A stretch of DNA of 42,682 nucleotides from Candidatus Martarchaeota archaeon (GTDB lineage Archaea > Micrarchaeota > Micrarchaeia > Micrarchaeales > CABMGC01), in assembly GCA_023476545.1 (NCBI GenBank), contig JAMCYP010000010.1, positions 1 to 42,682 of the forward strand, given 5' to 3'. The translations under genes and the position numbers were made by a program. The notes under the pieces are model-generated. The model ran no database searches. It saw only the letters and a list, made by a program, of their open reading frames with translations, and had not been told where the DNA came from. Each line of letters starts with the position of its first letter. Positions within the stretch are counted from its first letter, which is position 1. Shown here in pieces: positions 8,966-18,148 of the stretch.

Positions 8966-10642
8966 CTAATGCCCGTTTTTGATCTCCCGCATCGCTACGT
9001 ACAGCAGCAGCATTCCTATTATCAGTGCTGCCGCCCCAAACTGTGTACTGTACGCTGTCCCCTTCTTGGGCCCTTCCACCTCACCTCCAGTTCTTGCAGT
9101 CTGCGCGGTCGGGGGTGGCGCGCTGGTCGTCGCTGTGCTTGTGGCCACGGTGCTGGTTACATGGACCGAATTGACGTTTGATCTGTTCGTTATGGATGAA
9201 AGACTTGATTCGATTGGCCTGGCGAAGTTTACGAACGAGACGTTGTCAAGCGTTATTGTAGAATTGAAGGCGTCTATTGCATAATTGCTTGCGTTATCCG
9301 CTATAAAAGTACTGTTGTACACGCTCACGTTCGAGTTGTTGGAGAATAACCCATTTCCGCGCACCCTGCAGTTCTGCAAAAGCACATTGGCGCTTGATTT
9401 CACTGAGAAACCCACGTCGCTTGTGTTTACCGACCCCCCCTTGCAATCTACGGTTATATCACTGCCCCTCACCTTTACCCCTACAGCACAAGTCTGGTTC
9501 GTGTGCCAGAACACGTTCACCTCATTAAGTGTGTTGAATGCAAACGGATAGTAGCCTGGCATATACACCGCCTGCGTTCCATCAGCGCAGTAAGGGATTC
9601 CGACCCCATACGCTATGCTTGTCGAGTTCTCGTGTTCGTATGGAGTGTCCAACAGGAGAATGAATGCGTGGATGCCGGGAAGCATTGACGTTGCCTTGTA
9701 ACTCAGCGTCCCGTTTGTCAAGTTGAAGAATGTAGCAATAACAGAGGCATTTGGATCGTTTTGCCAGCCGTTCAGCAACCTGAACTTGGAGTATGGAGTT
9801 TCATTGTGAAAGATGATGCTAAAATTGTACGTTATGTTCGTACCTGCTGGAAAGAACGTATACGGAGCCAACCGAGGCCTTATGTAAGTCGGCCTGAACG
9901 TTGTCCCAGAGGTGGCGTTGAAGGACGTGGAGGCTATCATGTCGTCGCCTATGTAAGGGGTGTAGAACGTGTACGGGTTGAAACTTCTGGTTCCCGCTTT
10001 GCTTACCTCTTCGCCTTCAACAGGATAGTAGCTGCTCCCGTTGCTGCTGTTCTCTGGGTAGATCGTAGGGTAATAGACTCCAAAACGCGGCAGGCTGTAG
10101 TTGGCTTGTGCTGCCGCATCTGAAAGTTGCGTTGGGGTCTCGCCCTCGTTTATTACTCCCGGATTCGCATCCACCAGGGCTTTCGGGACGATCTGCACAA
10201 ATCTTGCTATGGAATAATTATGGTCGTTTGCGTAAACCAGAAGGTGGAAGTAGTTGCCCACGCCTACGTTGGAAGAGTTGTCAGAGAAGCCAAGAGTGTA
10301 GTTGCCGGTAACGTTCACAAGGTTGTTCTGAGCATCGTGCAAACTGAATACGTTCCCTGATATGGTACAATTGGTGATCGTGTTGTTGTACGTCTCATTC
10401 CCGAACACTATCGATGTCGCCAGCGAGATTGCGTGACTGCCGCAGGCTAACGTGCTGTTTTGTGTGCCATCAGCGAAAACAAAAGGGCTTCCTGACAAAA
10501 TGTTTCCTGTAAGCACGTATCTGGTATTGGATAAATTGAGGTTTGTTGAGCGTCCAATGGAGTACTCGTTCGCCTGAGTCGTGCCAACTGCAATCAGAAG
10601 TATCAACAAAATTGTGAAAGCTGCGCGCATTTTAATCAGCAT
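8966..10642 (-). CDS. Secreted/anchored surface protein, probable parallel beta-helix, C-terminal TM
   Basis: Signal peptide MRAAFTILLILLIAVGTTQA; repeats such as ITVDCKGGSVNTSDVGFSVKSSANVLLQNCRVRGNGLFSNNSNVSVYNSTF; C-terminal TM. Confidence 0.7.
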   Translation of the reverse strand: MLIKMRAAFTILLILLIAVGTTQANEYSIGRSTNLNLSNTRYVLTGNILSGSPFVFADGTQNSTLACGSHAISLATSIVFGNETYNNTITNCTISGNVFSLHDAQNNLVNVTGNYTLGFSDNSSNVGVGNYFHLLVYANDHNYSIARFVQIVPKALVDANPGVINEGETPTQLSDAAAQANYSLPRFGVYYPTIYPENSSNGSSYYPVEGEEVSKAGTRSFNPYTFYTPYIGDDMIASTSFNATSGTTFRPTYIRPRLAPYTFFPAGTNITYNFSIIFHNETPYSKFRLLNGWQNDPNASVIATFFNLTNGTLSYKATSMLPGIHAFILLLDTPYEHENSTSIAYGVGIPYCADGTQAVYMPGYYPFAFNTLNEVNVFWHTNQTCAVGVKVRGSDITVDCKGGSVNTSDVGFSVKSSANVLLQNCRVRGNGLFSNNSNVSVYNSTFIADNASNYAIDAFNSTITLDNVSFVNFARPIESSLSSITNRSNVNSVHVTSTVATSTATTSAPPPTAQTARTGGEVEGPKKGTAYSTQFGAAALIIGMLLLYVAMREIKNGH

Positions 10643-10679
10643 GGCTTACTACAACGTAAATTCTTATATCGTTGATTGG

Positions 10680-12941
10680 TCACGTTACGTTTAGGTACGA
10701 GCACTCAGAAGAAGGTATGCTTATCACCGTGGAGTTGACAACTCTTTCCTGGCGCATCGAAAGCGTATTGTATAAGGCGCCCCAACCTCCGAACAGCGTA
10801 GTGTTCTGGTACGTTGCAAAGTAACCTCCGCATATCTTGATCTGCTTGCCGGTTACATTGGCCCGCGGAGTTATGTTCCAGCTGACGCGCAGGTATCTGC
10901 TTCCGTTTTCATAGAGAAGTTGGTGAGGCTCACCCAATTGGCTCACAAAATAGTTCCAAGGCCCATTGTTCTGATCATAAAGCGTACCGCTCTGGTTTGA
11001 CAGCTCCACTCCGAAATAGTGCACATTTATCAGGGGCGCGCCCAGGTAGTAAATGGTCGCGTTGTTCTGGTACCACTTGAATTCGCCAACGAAGGTTACG
11101 TTTATCCTTACTGTTTCTCCCGGATTCGCCGAGCTCCTGTTAAGCGAGACATCCACGCTGCTGACATTATTGACCGTTACAAATCCAGACACCTGTCCGG
11201 TAGTCTGATTGCGATAGCCAGTCCCGGTAAGGTTGAAGTAATTCAGCTCTCCCGGAAGGGCCTGGCCGGTTGTGGTGATGGTCGTGTTTATCTGGGATCC
11301 TGCTTGCTGTCCCCGTGTGGAATTAGTCTCATTTACTGGTATGTAGTATAGTTTTGCGCCAAATGGGTTGGACATGGTTATCGTTTCAGGTAATGGGTAT
11401 GGATATTTGGGAATCAGCACCAGCTGCCAGTTAGGGCAGTACCTCTGCGGGTCTGGCGTGTAATCGAGGTTGAATACGCTCATGTTCTTCGGTATCATCA
11501 CATACGAGCCCGCGGGTATGTTTGAACAGTTCTGAATTGAGTCATACGCATAGATTCTGTTGATGTTTCTGAACTGCATATACGAGTCAATATTGGAGAA
11601 GCCGGACATGCGGTATATGCTAGTGGTGTTTGGTATAGTACTCAGGTAGTTGGCGATGACCACTTGGTCGTACCTCTCATACGATAGCGTCTGGTATTGG
11701 TATATGTTCAAAGGCACAGAGGTGGCTATCAGGAACACAACAACAAGGCACACAGCAACAACCGCAGCGTACCGCTTTACCTTCCTCTTGGTTCTAAGCA
11801 CACTGGACAGCGCTATGCCTATTGTGACCACGAGGGGCACGGGAAGCAATAGGAGGAACCGTTGCAACCGGTATGAGAGGAGGTAGACAAAGGGAGACAA
11901 GCTCACGTGCATCGGTCCGAACTCGAGGTAGAGGAACCCCGCCACGAACCAAAGAAGAGGATAGTAGGCGCCTTTCGTCCGCCTGAAACCTACGCACAAA
12001 GCTGCTATGACAAAGGCATAGAAGTAGAAGCCCATCTGGGTGTTGTAATTGTTGACATACGTTGCCCACAGCTGCTGGAATATGTTCAGCCCTCCTCCGT
12101 TCAGCGCGCTCTGAGCTATGGATACCAGCTGATACGGAAACATTGCCGAAATGTAGAATCCCGGGTCTGTATTCGTGGATGGTATGGTGTTCTTCTGCCC
12201 CACAGCGCTATAGAAATTAGAGTTTGTGGTCAGCGTTACGAAAGGGTTGGTACCGGTAAAAGAGTTGAAGAATACAAGGAGGCCGCCTGCCGCAAGCATG
12301 CCGATGAAAAGATAGTACGCAGACCTGTCAAGTTTCTTCCTTGCAAACTCAAGCAGAAGGTAGAGAAGCGCGACAAAGATTATGATTCCGCCTTCTGGTG
12401 TAACCAGAGGGGAGGCGACCAGGGCGGCTCCTGCAAGAGCGTAGAGCCTCTTCGAGCTCCGGTTTCTGGCCATAAGCAGCAGCAACATGGCCAAAGAGGT
12501 CACGAACATCATTGTTATGTCATCGCTCACCGTGGCCCCTAGTTCTACGGCCATTGGGAAGAAGGCGAGCAGCAAGGCTGATATGAGCCCCGCTCTCTCA
12601 TCGTACAGTTCCCGGCCCAGGTAGAACGCCACCACTACTGTCAGCGAGAAAGCAAGTATGTCCCACGCAGAGCTGGTGTACATACTCACCCCGAAGATGG
12701 CGTAGAAGAAGGAGATCGGCAGGAACTGGAGTATGCGCACGCTGAATATGAACTGGCTCTGCTGGAAGGTTCCGGCGAGCACAGAGTGCGCAAGGTCAAG
12801 GTATGTTGTATCGTCGCCGTAGAAGGACGGGCCCCCTACAAAGGTCAGCGAGTATATCAGCGTGTACAGCACTATGACCGCAAGCAGCAGGTAAGGGAGA
12901 CTTTTCCTGAATCTCCCTCCCTTCTTCAAAAGGTTCATCAA
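10680..12941 (-). CDS. Multi-TM glycosyltransferase (PMT/ArnT-like, GT-C fold) with C-terminal ectodomain
   Basis: GPSFYGDDTTYLDLAHSVL and GRELYDERAGLISALLLAFFP motifs, many TMs, sequon-rich C-terminus. Confidence 0.7.
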   Translation of the reverse strand: MMNLLKKGGRFRKSLPYLLLAVIVLYTLIYSLTFVGGPSFYGDDTTYLDLAHSVLAGTFQQSQFIFSVRILQFLPISFFYAIFGVSMYTSSAWDILAFSLTVVVAFYLGRELYDERAGLISALLLAFFPMAVELGATVSDDITMMFVTSLAMLLLLMARNRSSKRLYALAGAALVASPLVTPEGGIIIFVALLYLLLEFARKKLDRSAYYLFIGMLAAGGLLVFFNSFTGTNPFVTLTTNSNFYSAVGQKNTIPSTNTDPGFYISAMFPYQLVSIAQSALNGGGLNIFQQLWATYVNNYNTQMGFYFYAFVIAALCVGFRRTKGAYYPLLWFVAGFLYLEFGPMHVSLSPFVYLLSYRLQRFLLLLPVPLVVTIGIALSSVLRTKRKVKRYAAVVAVCLVVVFLIATSVPLNIYQYQTLSYERYDQVVIANYLSTIPNTTSIYRMSGFSNIDSYMQFRNINRIYAYDSIQNCSNIPAGSYVMIPKNMSVFNLDYTPDPQRYCPNWQLVLIPKYPYPLPETITMSNPFGAKLYYIPVNETNSTRGQQAGSQINTTITTTGQALPGELNYFNLTGTGYRNQTTGQVSGFVTVNNVSSVDVSLNRSSANPGETVRINVTFVGEFKWYQNNATIYYLGAPLINVHYFGVELSNQSGTLYDQNNGPWNYFVSQLGEPHQLLYENGSRYLRVSWNITPRANVTGKQIKICGGYFATYQNTTLFGGWGALYNTLSMRQERVVNSTVISIPSSECSYLNVT

Positions 12942-13034
12942 ATTCTACTTTATGCCGCTTTTGAGGTTTTTAATCCTTTCTTGCGCTCCAGCATGAACGT
13001 TAATTTTAAGAATCTGCTCGGCATGTAGTACCGC

Positions 13035-13721
13035 ATGAAGGCAGTCATACTCGCGGGCGGCTACGGGAAAAGGCTCATGCCTCTCACGAGCGTGAATCCC
13101 AAACCGTTGCTTGACGTTGCAGGCAAGCCAATCATAGACTGGCAGATCTCCTGGCTGAACAGGTCCGGAATAGACTCGTTTGTCGTGCTGTGCGGCTATC
13201 TGAAGGAGAAGATAAGATCGCACATGAAGATTCTCAAGAAAGAGTTTGACATAGACGTTGAGCTGGCGATAGAAAGCACGCCCCTCGGGACCGGAGGCGC
13301 CTTGAGGAACGCGAGGAAGAGCATAGGGGACGAGAGATTCATCGCTATAAACGGCGATGTCATAACAAACCTGGATGTGGGTAAACTAAAGCTCGGAACC
13401 GCGGTCGCAACCATCGCCCTAACGCAACTCCGTAGCCCGTTCGGAATAGTTAGGTCAGCAAGCGGAAAGGTACGCAAGTTCGACGAGAAGCCCTACATAA
13501 AGAACTATTGGATAAACGCCGGCGCGTACCTCATGAATGACGAGATATTCGACTATCTACCTAGAAAGGGAGACATAGAGCGCACAGCCTTTACCGTGCT
13601 GGCTGAGAGGAAGATGCTTAACGGCACCCAGTATCGGAATGTATATTGGCACTCAATTGATTCGATAAAAGACCTCGAAGAAACGAGCAAGGACGTGCGC
13701 AGGGGCGCCCTCAGGAGATAG
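13035..13721 (+). CDS. Sugar-1-phosphate nucleotidyltransferase
   Basis: MKAVILAGGYGKRLMPLTSVNPKPLLDVAGKPIIDW signature. Confidence 0.88.
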   Translation: MKAVILAGGYGKRLMPLTSVNPKPLLDVAGKPIIDWQISWLNRSGIDSFVVLCGYLKEKIRSHMKILKKEFDIDVELAIESTPLGTGGALRNARKSIGDERFIAINGDVITNLDVGKLKLGTAVATIALTQLRSPFGIVRSASGKVRKFDEKPYIKNYWINAGAYLMNDEIFDYLPRKGDIERTAFTVLAERKMLNGTQYRNVYWHSIDSIKDLEETSKDVRRGALRR

Positions 13722-13767
13722 AACGATCCCGAGGCAAGTTTTTAAACCTCAGAGCAGAAGTAGTAGC

Positions 13768-14421
13768 GTGCAGGACTTCAAACCTTTCAAAGAGGACGTG
13801 ATGCTCAGCCGCCGCACCTTCTCCGCAGAGGAGCTGCAGGGCAAAGAGAACTATCAATACAGGAAGTTCATGCTCGATGTGGATCCCGAGAAGTTTGTAT
13901 CAGACTTGAGGAACCGTGCGGGAGATCTGGGATACATCTTCGATTTCAAACCTCAAAACCGCGCAAAGATCACGGAGCCTGAAGGAGAGACGCGCATAAA
14001 CCTGCCTGTTCTTGCTACGAGGACCAGCAAAAGACGAATGTTGAGTCTGAAGAGGGTTCTTGCGGTAGGAGTCACAATAACCGGAGCAGGTCTGCTGGCG
14101 CTCTTCCTGAACCTGGCTCTTGGTGTTCTGATATTCGGGCTGGGAGAGCTATCATTCATCTCGTGGCTGCAGAGGCAGAGAGCCCTGAATGCGGCCAAGA
14201 AGCCGTTGGACGTGCACAAGATGTGGCTCTTTCTGGAAGGCACAACGCATCCAGCTGACGTATTGCCTGGAGAAGAGGGCGCGCACACCGCAAACATGCG
14301 CAGAGTGTCTGAGATAACTCTGCATCTGGCCGGAGAATCAGACAGGGGAGTGAAATATATGCGCGAGGATATCACGAAGTTTATCCGTTCCATAGACAGC
14401 ATGTACCCTTCGCACGCCTGA
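13768..14421 (+). CDS. Membrane protein of unknown function
   Basis: 217-aa ORF with a central hydrophobic hairpin (VLAVGVTITGAGLLALFLNLALGVLIFGL); 'tttttaaac' TATA-like upstream. Confidence 0.6.
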   Translation: MQDFKPFKEDVMLSRRTFSAEELQGKENYQYRKFMLDVDPEKFVSDLRNRAGDLGYIFDFKPQNRAKITEPEGETRINLPVLATRTSKRRMLSLKRVLAVGVTITGAGLLALFLNLALGVLIFGLGELSFISWLQRQRALNAAKKPLDVHKMWLFLEGTTHPADVLPGEEGAHTANMRRVSEITLHLAGESDRGVKYMREDITKFIRSIDSMYPSHA

Positions 14422-14433
14422 TGTGCATCAGTA

Positions 14434-14469
14434 GTGGCGGAAGCACGGGGCATCTCACGTAAGGTGAGC
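14434..14469. repeat. Candidate degenerate copy of the tRNA-Val-associated repeat
   Basis: Reverse strand ACCTTACGTGAGATGCCCCGTGCTTCC versus ACCTTAGCAAGCATGACCTGTGCCTCC at 15268-15309: 18 of 27 positions identical without gaps. Confidence 0.35.
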
Positions 14470-14622
14470 TTCCCTCTCCTTTTGGCAACCCTTCCGAATA
14501 AGCCCAGATTCGATTTTTAATGCCAAGATTTATTATCAGGTTAAAGCAGAATAGAGTGAGTTATACGGAGCAAACTGATTCCGCTACCTGCGGTTTCGCT
14601 TGTTGCTTGAATTAGCTATTGC

Positions 14623-15261
14623 GTGTTGGTAATGAATGAAGTGGTTTTAGAGTCAAACGTTAAAAGAGGCCTGCTCACCAAGAACGGAGAAGAGGTAGAA
14701 AGACAGGTTAGAGATCTCTTTGGTCTCAAAAGGTCGAAGCATCCGCATTCCTCAAAACCAGATATATTGGATTTCACGGAAGGAGTGGTCGGCGAGGTTA
14801 AGTCCTTCAAAAAAGGAAGCCGCGTCCTGCTGTATGTAGATCAGGTAAGGCGCTATCTGGAACTCGCAGACGAGATAAACGCTACCGGTTCGCTTGATGG
14901 AATGAAGACCAAAACAGAACCAGTCTATTTCGTGGTCGTCTTCGATTACGAGAACCAAAAGATAACAGACATCTATAAGCTTGACAGGGAAAAACTAGAA
15001 AAGGTTCTCGAACGCCAGACCAAGAACCAAAAATGGAACATTGTCAACAAGAGGATTTTGAGAGAGTTGCGTATGCTCAACGACGCATCCCAAACTCTCC
15101 TTGAAGACGCTCCTAGAGACGAACTGGCGTCAGATGTCCTGAGAGGCAACCCCAGAGGGGAATACACAAGGTTAAACAAAGCGGAACTTGACCAACTTTG
15201 CCCAAATGTCTCAGATATCTCTGATACCCCTGATACAAACCACATGACACTGCATTCCTAA
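14623..15261 (+). CDS. PD-(D/E)XK nuclease-like protein
   Basis: KPDILDFTEGVVGEVKSF fits PD..(E)xK; GTG start at 14623 or ATG at 14632. Confidence 0.55.
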   Translation: MLVMNEVVLESNVKRGLLTKNGEEVERQVRDLFGLKRSKHPHSSKPDILDFTEGVVGEVKSFKKGSRVLLYVDQVRRYLELADEINATGSLDGMKTKTEPVYFVVVFDYENQKITDIYKLDREKLEKVLERQTKNQKWNIVNKRILRELRMLNDASQTLLEDAPRDELASDVLRGNPRGEYTRLNKAELDQLCPNVSDISDTPDTNHMTLHS

Positions 15262-15267
15262 ACTAGC

Positions 15268-15309
15268 GTGGAGGCACAGGTCATGCTTGCTAAGGTTCGC
15301 TGGAGAAAC
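15268..15309. repeat. tRNA-Val 3'-end-containing repeat, copy A
   Basis: GTGGAGGCACAGGTCATGCTTGCTAAGGTTCGCTGGAGAAAC; first 13 nt identical to the 3' end plus flank of tRNA-Val (16825-16837); remainder shared with copy B. Confidence 0.85.
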
Positions 15310-15359
15310 AATATTATTTGATATTAAACACAACATTTTGCATTTATTGATAGCAATCT

Positions 15360-16031
15360 CTATTGCAATAGCTTAAGTAGTTCTATCGCCCTTTTGGGAT
15401 TGCCCCTTCCAATTGGAAAATAGCAGGGAATTACTTCTGTTTTGGCAGAACCCACCTGCAGTTTATATGCCCTTAGTTTCTGCTCCCGAATTGAACTTTT
15501 ATAATATTCGAACAGCTTTATGCCCCGTTTTGTTAGATTTGTGAATGGAATTGCACCGAAAGTAACCACGCGTTCTGGGTTGACTAATTCTATCTCTCTT
15601 TCCAGAACCGGCAAAAATAACTTTATCTTCTTCGAATCGGGAAGAGCAGCATTTTGTCCAGTCCACTTGACTATGTTTGTTAAGTAAACACGCTCTTTCT
15701 TTAAAAACTGCAATAATTCATTTGTAAATTCCACAGACCATCTTGATGAAACATTTATTCTGTCAATCAAACTCTGATTAAGCAAGTCTGCTTTATAGAA
15801 AATCCTCCAAATTTGTTTAGTTCCTATAAAAGGGAACCGCGGTCCCTGCCAATCAGCCTCGGAGCTTATGTTTCGCACAGTGGGATTGATGAAAACAAAC
15901 ATAATCCTGGGGTTGTGAGTTTCTCCATTACCCAAAATAGGCATGAGCTTATTCTCTGGAAAATTCGTTCTATTGATTTCTTCAACATAGCTCCAAAGTT
16001 CATCAAGATTACTGCAGTTTCGGAGTTTCAT
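15360..16031 (-). CDS. Uracil-DNA glycosylase superfamily-like protein
   Basis: PRIMFVFINPTVRN...W.GPRFPFIGTKQIWRI and C-terminal PCYFPIGRGNPKRA. Start MKLRNC chosen because a TATA-like TTTATATA lies ~20-25 nt upstream; the longer ORF start reads through repeat B. Confidence 0.6.
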   Translation of the reverse strand: MKLRNCSNLDELWSYVEEINRTNFPENKLMPILGNGETHNPRIMFVFINPTVRNISSEADWQGPRFPFIGTKQIWRIFYKADLLNQSLIDRINVSSRWSVEFTNELLQFLKKERVYLTNIVKWTGQNAALPDSKKIKLFLPVLEREIELVNPERVVTFGAIPFTNLTKRGIKLFEYYKSSIREQKLRAYKLQVGSAKTEVIPCYFPIGRGNPKRAIELLKLLQ

Positions 16032-16080
16032 ATAACATAAATGTTCTTTCAGCGTATATAAACCTATAAGAAAAAAAGAC

Positions 16081-16121
16081 TTGGAGGCACAGGCCATCCT
16101 TGCTAAAGTTCGGGGAGAAAC
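16081..16121. repeat. tRNA-Val 3'-end-containing repeat, copy B
   Basis: TTGGAGGCACAGGCCATCCTTGCTAAAGTTCGGGGAGAAAC; near-identical to copy A with one small gap. Confidence 0.85.
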
Positions 16122-16142
16122 GATGTCAAACGACGGTAAGTG

Positions 16143-16757
16143 CTATTTTTTGACCGCAGTAACTACATAGTGTTTATTTGTGGTATCCAAATGCATTTCC
16201 TTAATGTTAAAGCCCTTGAAAAATTTCTTGATTAATGGTTCATTAAAGTAAAAGTGCGGCAGCCCCTTTTCATCGCCATCTAAAGGAAGATAAGTTCTAA
16301 AATCTACTCTCTTAAAGTGGTGTCCTTGAGTTTTTCCTTTAGGAACTGTGAAGAACAAAATGCCATTCTTCTTTAGAACCCTTTCTACCTCTTTTATCAC
16401 TTTTCTTATCCTCTTGGGATAATTATGGTGTAAGACTTGAGTTGAAATCTCTGCATCAAAAAAGTTGGTCTTATAAGGGAACCTGTTATTCATATCATAA
16501 ATCCTTGCATGCGCCTTGAGGTGTTCTTTTCTGAGCCATTGTCTGACAATCTTTATGCCTGTCGGTGAGGGGTCAAATCCATAAACATCAAATCCATTCC
16601 TTGCCAGATAAATTAAATGTCTTCCAGTCCCACAACCGATATCTAAAACTTTCTTCACATGTTTTCTCCGAAACAAGCCCACAAGCTTTGGCATATCCTT
16701 CTGGGGTTTTAGAAAGTATTTTCCCTTCTTTTTATATACTTCGTCCCATGCAGCCAT
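16143..16757 (-). CDS. Class I SAM-dependent methyltransferase
   Basis: VLDIGCGTGRHLIYLARNGFDVYGFDPSPTGI motif I and following motifs. Confidence 0.85.
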   Translation of the reverse strand: MAAWDEVYKKKGKYFLKPQKDMPKLVGLFRRKHVKKVLDIGCGTGRHLIYLARNGFDVYGFDPSPTGIKIVRQWLRKEHLKAHARIYDMNNRFPYKTNFFDAEISTQVLHHNYPKRIRKVIKEVERVLKKNGILFFTVPKGKTQGHHFKRVDFRTYLPLDGDEKGLPHFYFNEPLIKKFFKGFNIKEMHLDTTNKHYVVTAVKK

Positions 16758-16825
16758 GTTTATCCCATTACTCGATATCGTTTAATGCTGTTTAAGAAGC
16801 GAATTTCATGTTCGATGGAGTTACG

Positions 16826-16896
16826 TGGAGGCACAGGGAATCGAACCCAGGCCTTCAGCGTGTAAAGCTGACGTCCTACCATTAGACTATGCCTCC
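16826..16896 (-). tRNA. tRNA-Val(TAC)
   Basis: GGAGGCA/TGCCTCC acceptor, anticodon loop TTTACAC, GGTTCGATTCC T-arm, discriminator A. Confidence 0.95.
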
Positions 16897-16899
16897 TTG

Positions 16900-18114
16900 C
16901 TATCTCTTGCTTCTGCAGAACTCATTAAGCTTTGTTATCGCTTCTCCGAGCACGCGCTTGGGAGGCAGCGAGACTATCCTTATGTGGCCAGGAGTCCCGA
17001 ATCCGGAGCCGCGCGTGAGCTGCACATACTTGGTCTTCAGCAACGTGTCAACAAACTCCTTGTCGTTCCTGAAGTGAAGTTGTTTCAGGTCAACCTTCGG
17101 AAAGATGTAGTATGCGCCTCTGGGCCTCACTGTGCTCAGGCATCTGTTCTCTCCCAGAAGCTTTACGGCAAAGTTCACACGTTCCTCTATTTCACCTACC
17201 ATCTTGCGTATCGCCCTGTTGTGCTCAGTTACGTTGTTCATTCCTTCTGCTACCGCGTACTGCGCAGGCGCATTGGCAGATACCCTTACTGAGGCAAAGT
17301 CCGCAATCTTCTGCTTGAGCGCCAGGGATACTTTGTCATCCTCCGGAACGATCGCAAATCCTATCCTGAAGCCTGTGGCATCGAAGTTCTTTGATGCGCC
17401 GTTGAGTATCACGTGTGGCATGCCCCTCGCAAGCTGCGCCACGCTGGTGAACTTGGCGCCGTTGTACACTATCTCATCATAAATCTCGTCGCTCACGAGT
17501 ATCAGCTTATGCTCGTTTGCAAGGTCGACAATACCTTCCAGCGTCTTTCGGTTGAGGACCGTGCCCGTAGGATTGTTCGGATTGGTGAGCAGCACGTACC
17601 TTATCCTCGCCTTGTGCTTGAGCTTCTTCACATGCCTCTCCAGCTCGTCCACGTCTATGCCCCAGCCATCGTTCTCCTTGTAGTCGAGCAGGTACTCCTG
17701 CCCGCCGGCCAGCCCTATGTACGGTATGTACTGCGTGTAGTAAGGCTTGAACACTATCGCGCGGTCCTTGGGGTCGATGAGTGCAGCGTTGAGCATGTAG
17801 AGCGCCTCGGATACGCCTGCAGTAACTACGATGTCCTCCTCGCCGAGGTCCAGGCCGTACATGCGCCTGTACCTGCCCATTATGGCAGCGGTCAGCTCCT
17901 TAGCGCCCCTTGTCTCAGTGTAGTGGGTCTTGTTATCGGATATTGCCTCAATGTATGCGTCTTTGATGTACTCTGGAGTGGGAAAGTAGACTGCGGGGTC
18001 GCCCCTGTTCAGCTTTATTATCTCCCTGCCCTTTCTCTCCAGCGCTTCGGCTATGGCATCGTCTTCTTCGAGCGGGTTAACCGCGTACCTGCTTCTTTCG
18101 GAGAGTATCGGCAT
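16900..18114 (-). CDS. Pyridoxal-phosphate aminotransferase class I/II
   Basis: LTNPNNPTGTVL, SDEIYDEIVY and NGASKNFDATGFRIGF (PLP-lysine region). Confidence 0.9.
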   Translation of the reverse strand: MPILSERSRYAVNPLEEDDAIAEALERKGREIIKLNRGDPAVYFPTPEYIKDAYIEAISDNKTHYTETRGAKELTAAIMGRYRRMYGLDLGEEDIVVTAGVSEALYMLNAALIDPKDRAIVFKPYYTQYIPYIGLAGGQEYLLDYKENDGWGIDVDELERHVKKLKHKARIRYVLLTNPNNPTGTVLNRKTLEGIVDLANEHKLILVSDEIYDEIVYNGAKFTSVAQLARGMPHVILNGASKNFDATGFRIGFAIVPEDDKVSLALKQKIADFASVRVSANAPAQYAVAEGMNNVTEHNRAIRKMVGEIEERVNFAVKLLGENRCLSTVRPRGAYYIFPKVDLKQLHFRNDKEFVDTLLKTKYVQLTRGSGFGTPGHIRIVSLPPKRVLGEAITKLNEFCRSKR

Positions 18115-18148
18115 GCTTACAGGAACCGCTACTCTTGCAAGGCTTAAA

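Noticed and set aside
14440-14476. Hairpin CTCAC-gtaag-GTGAG within GGAAG...CTTCC as a stand-alone ncRNA
   Set aside because: Short, no promoter evidence, and it overlaps the degenerate Val repeat; insufficient for an ncRNA call.
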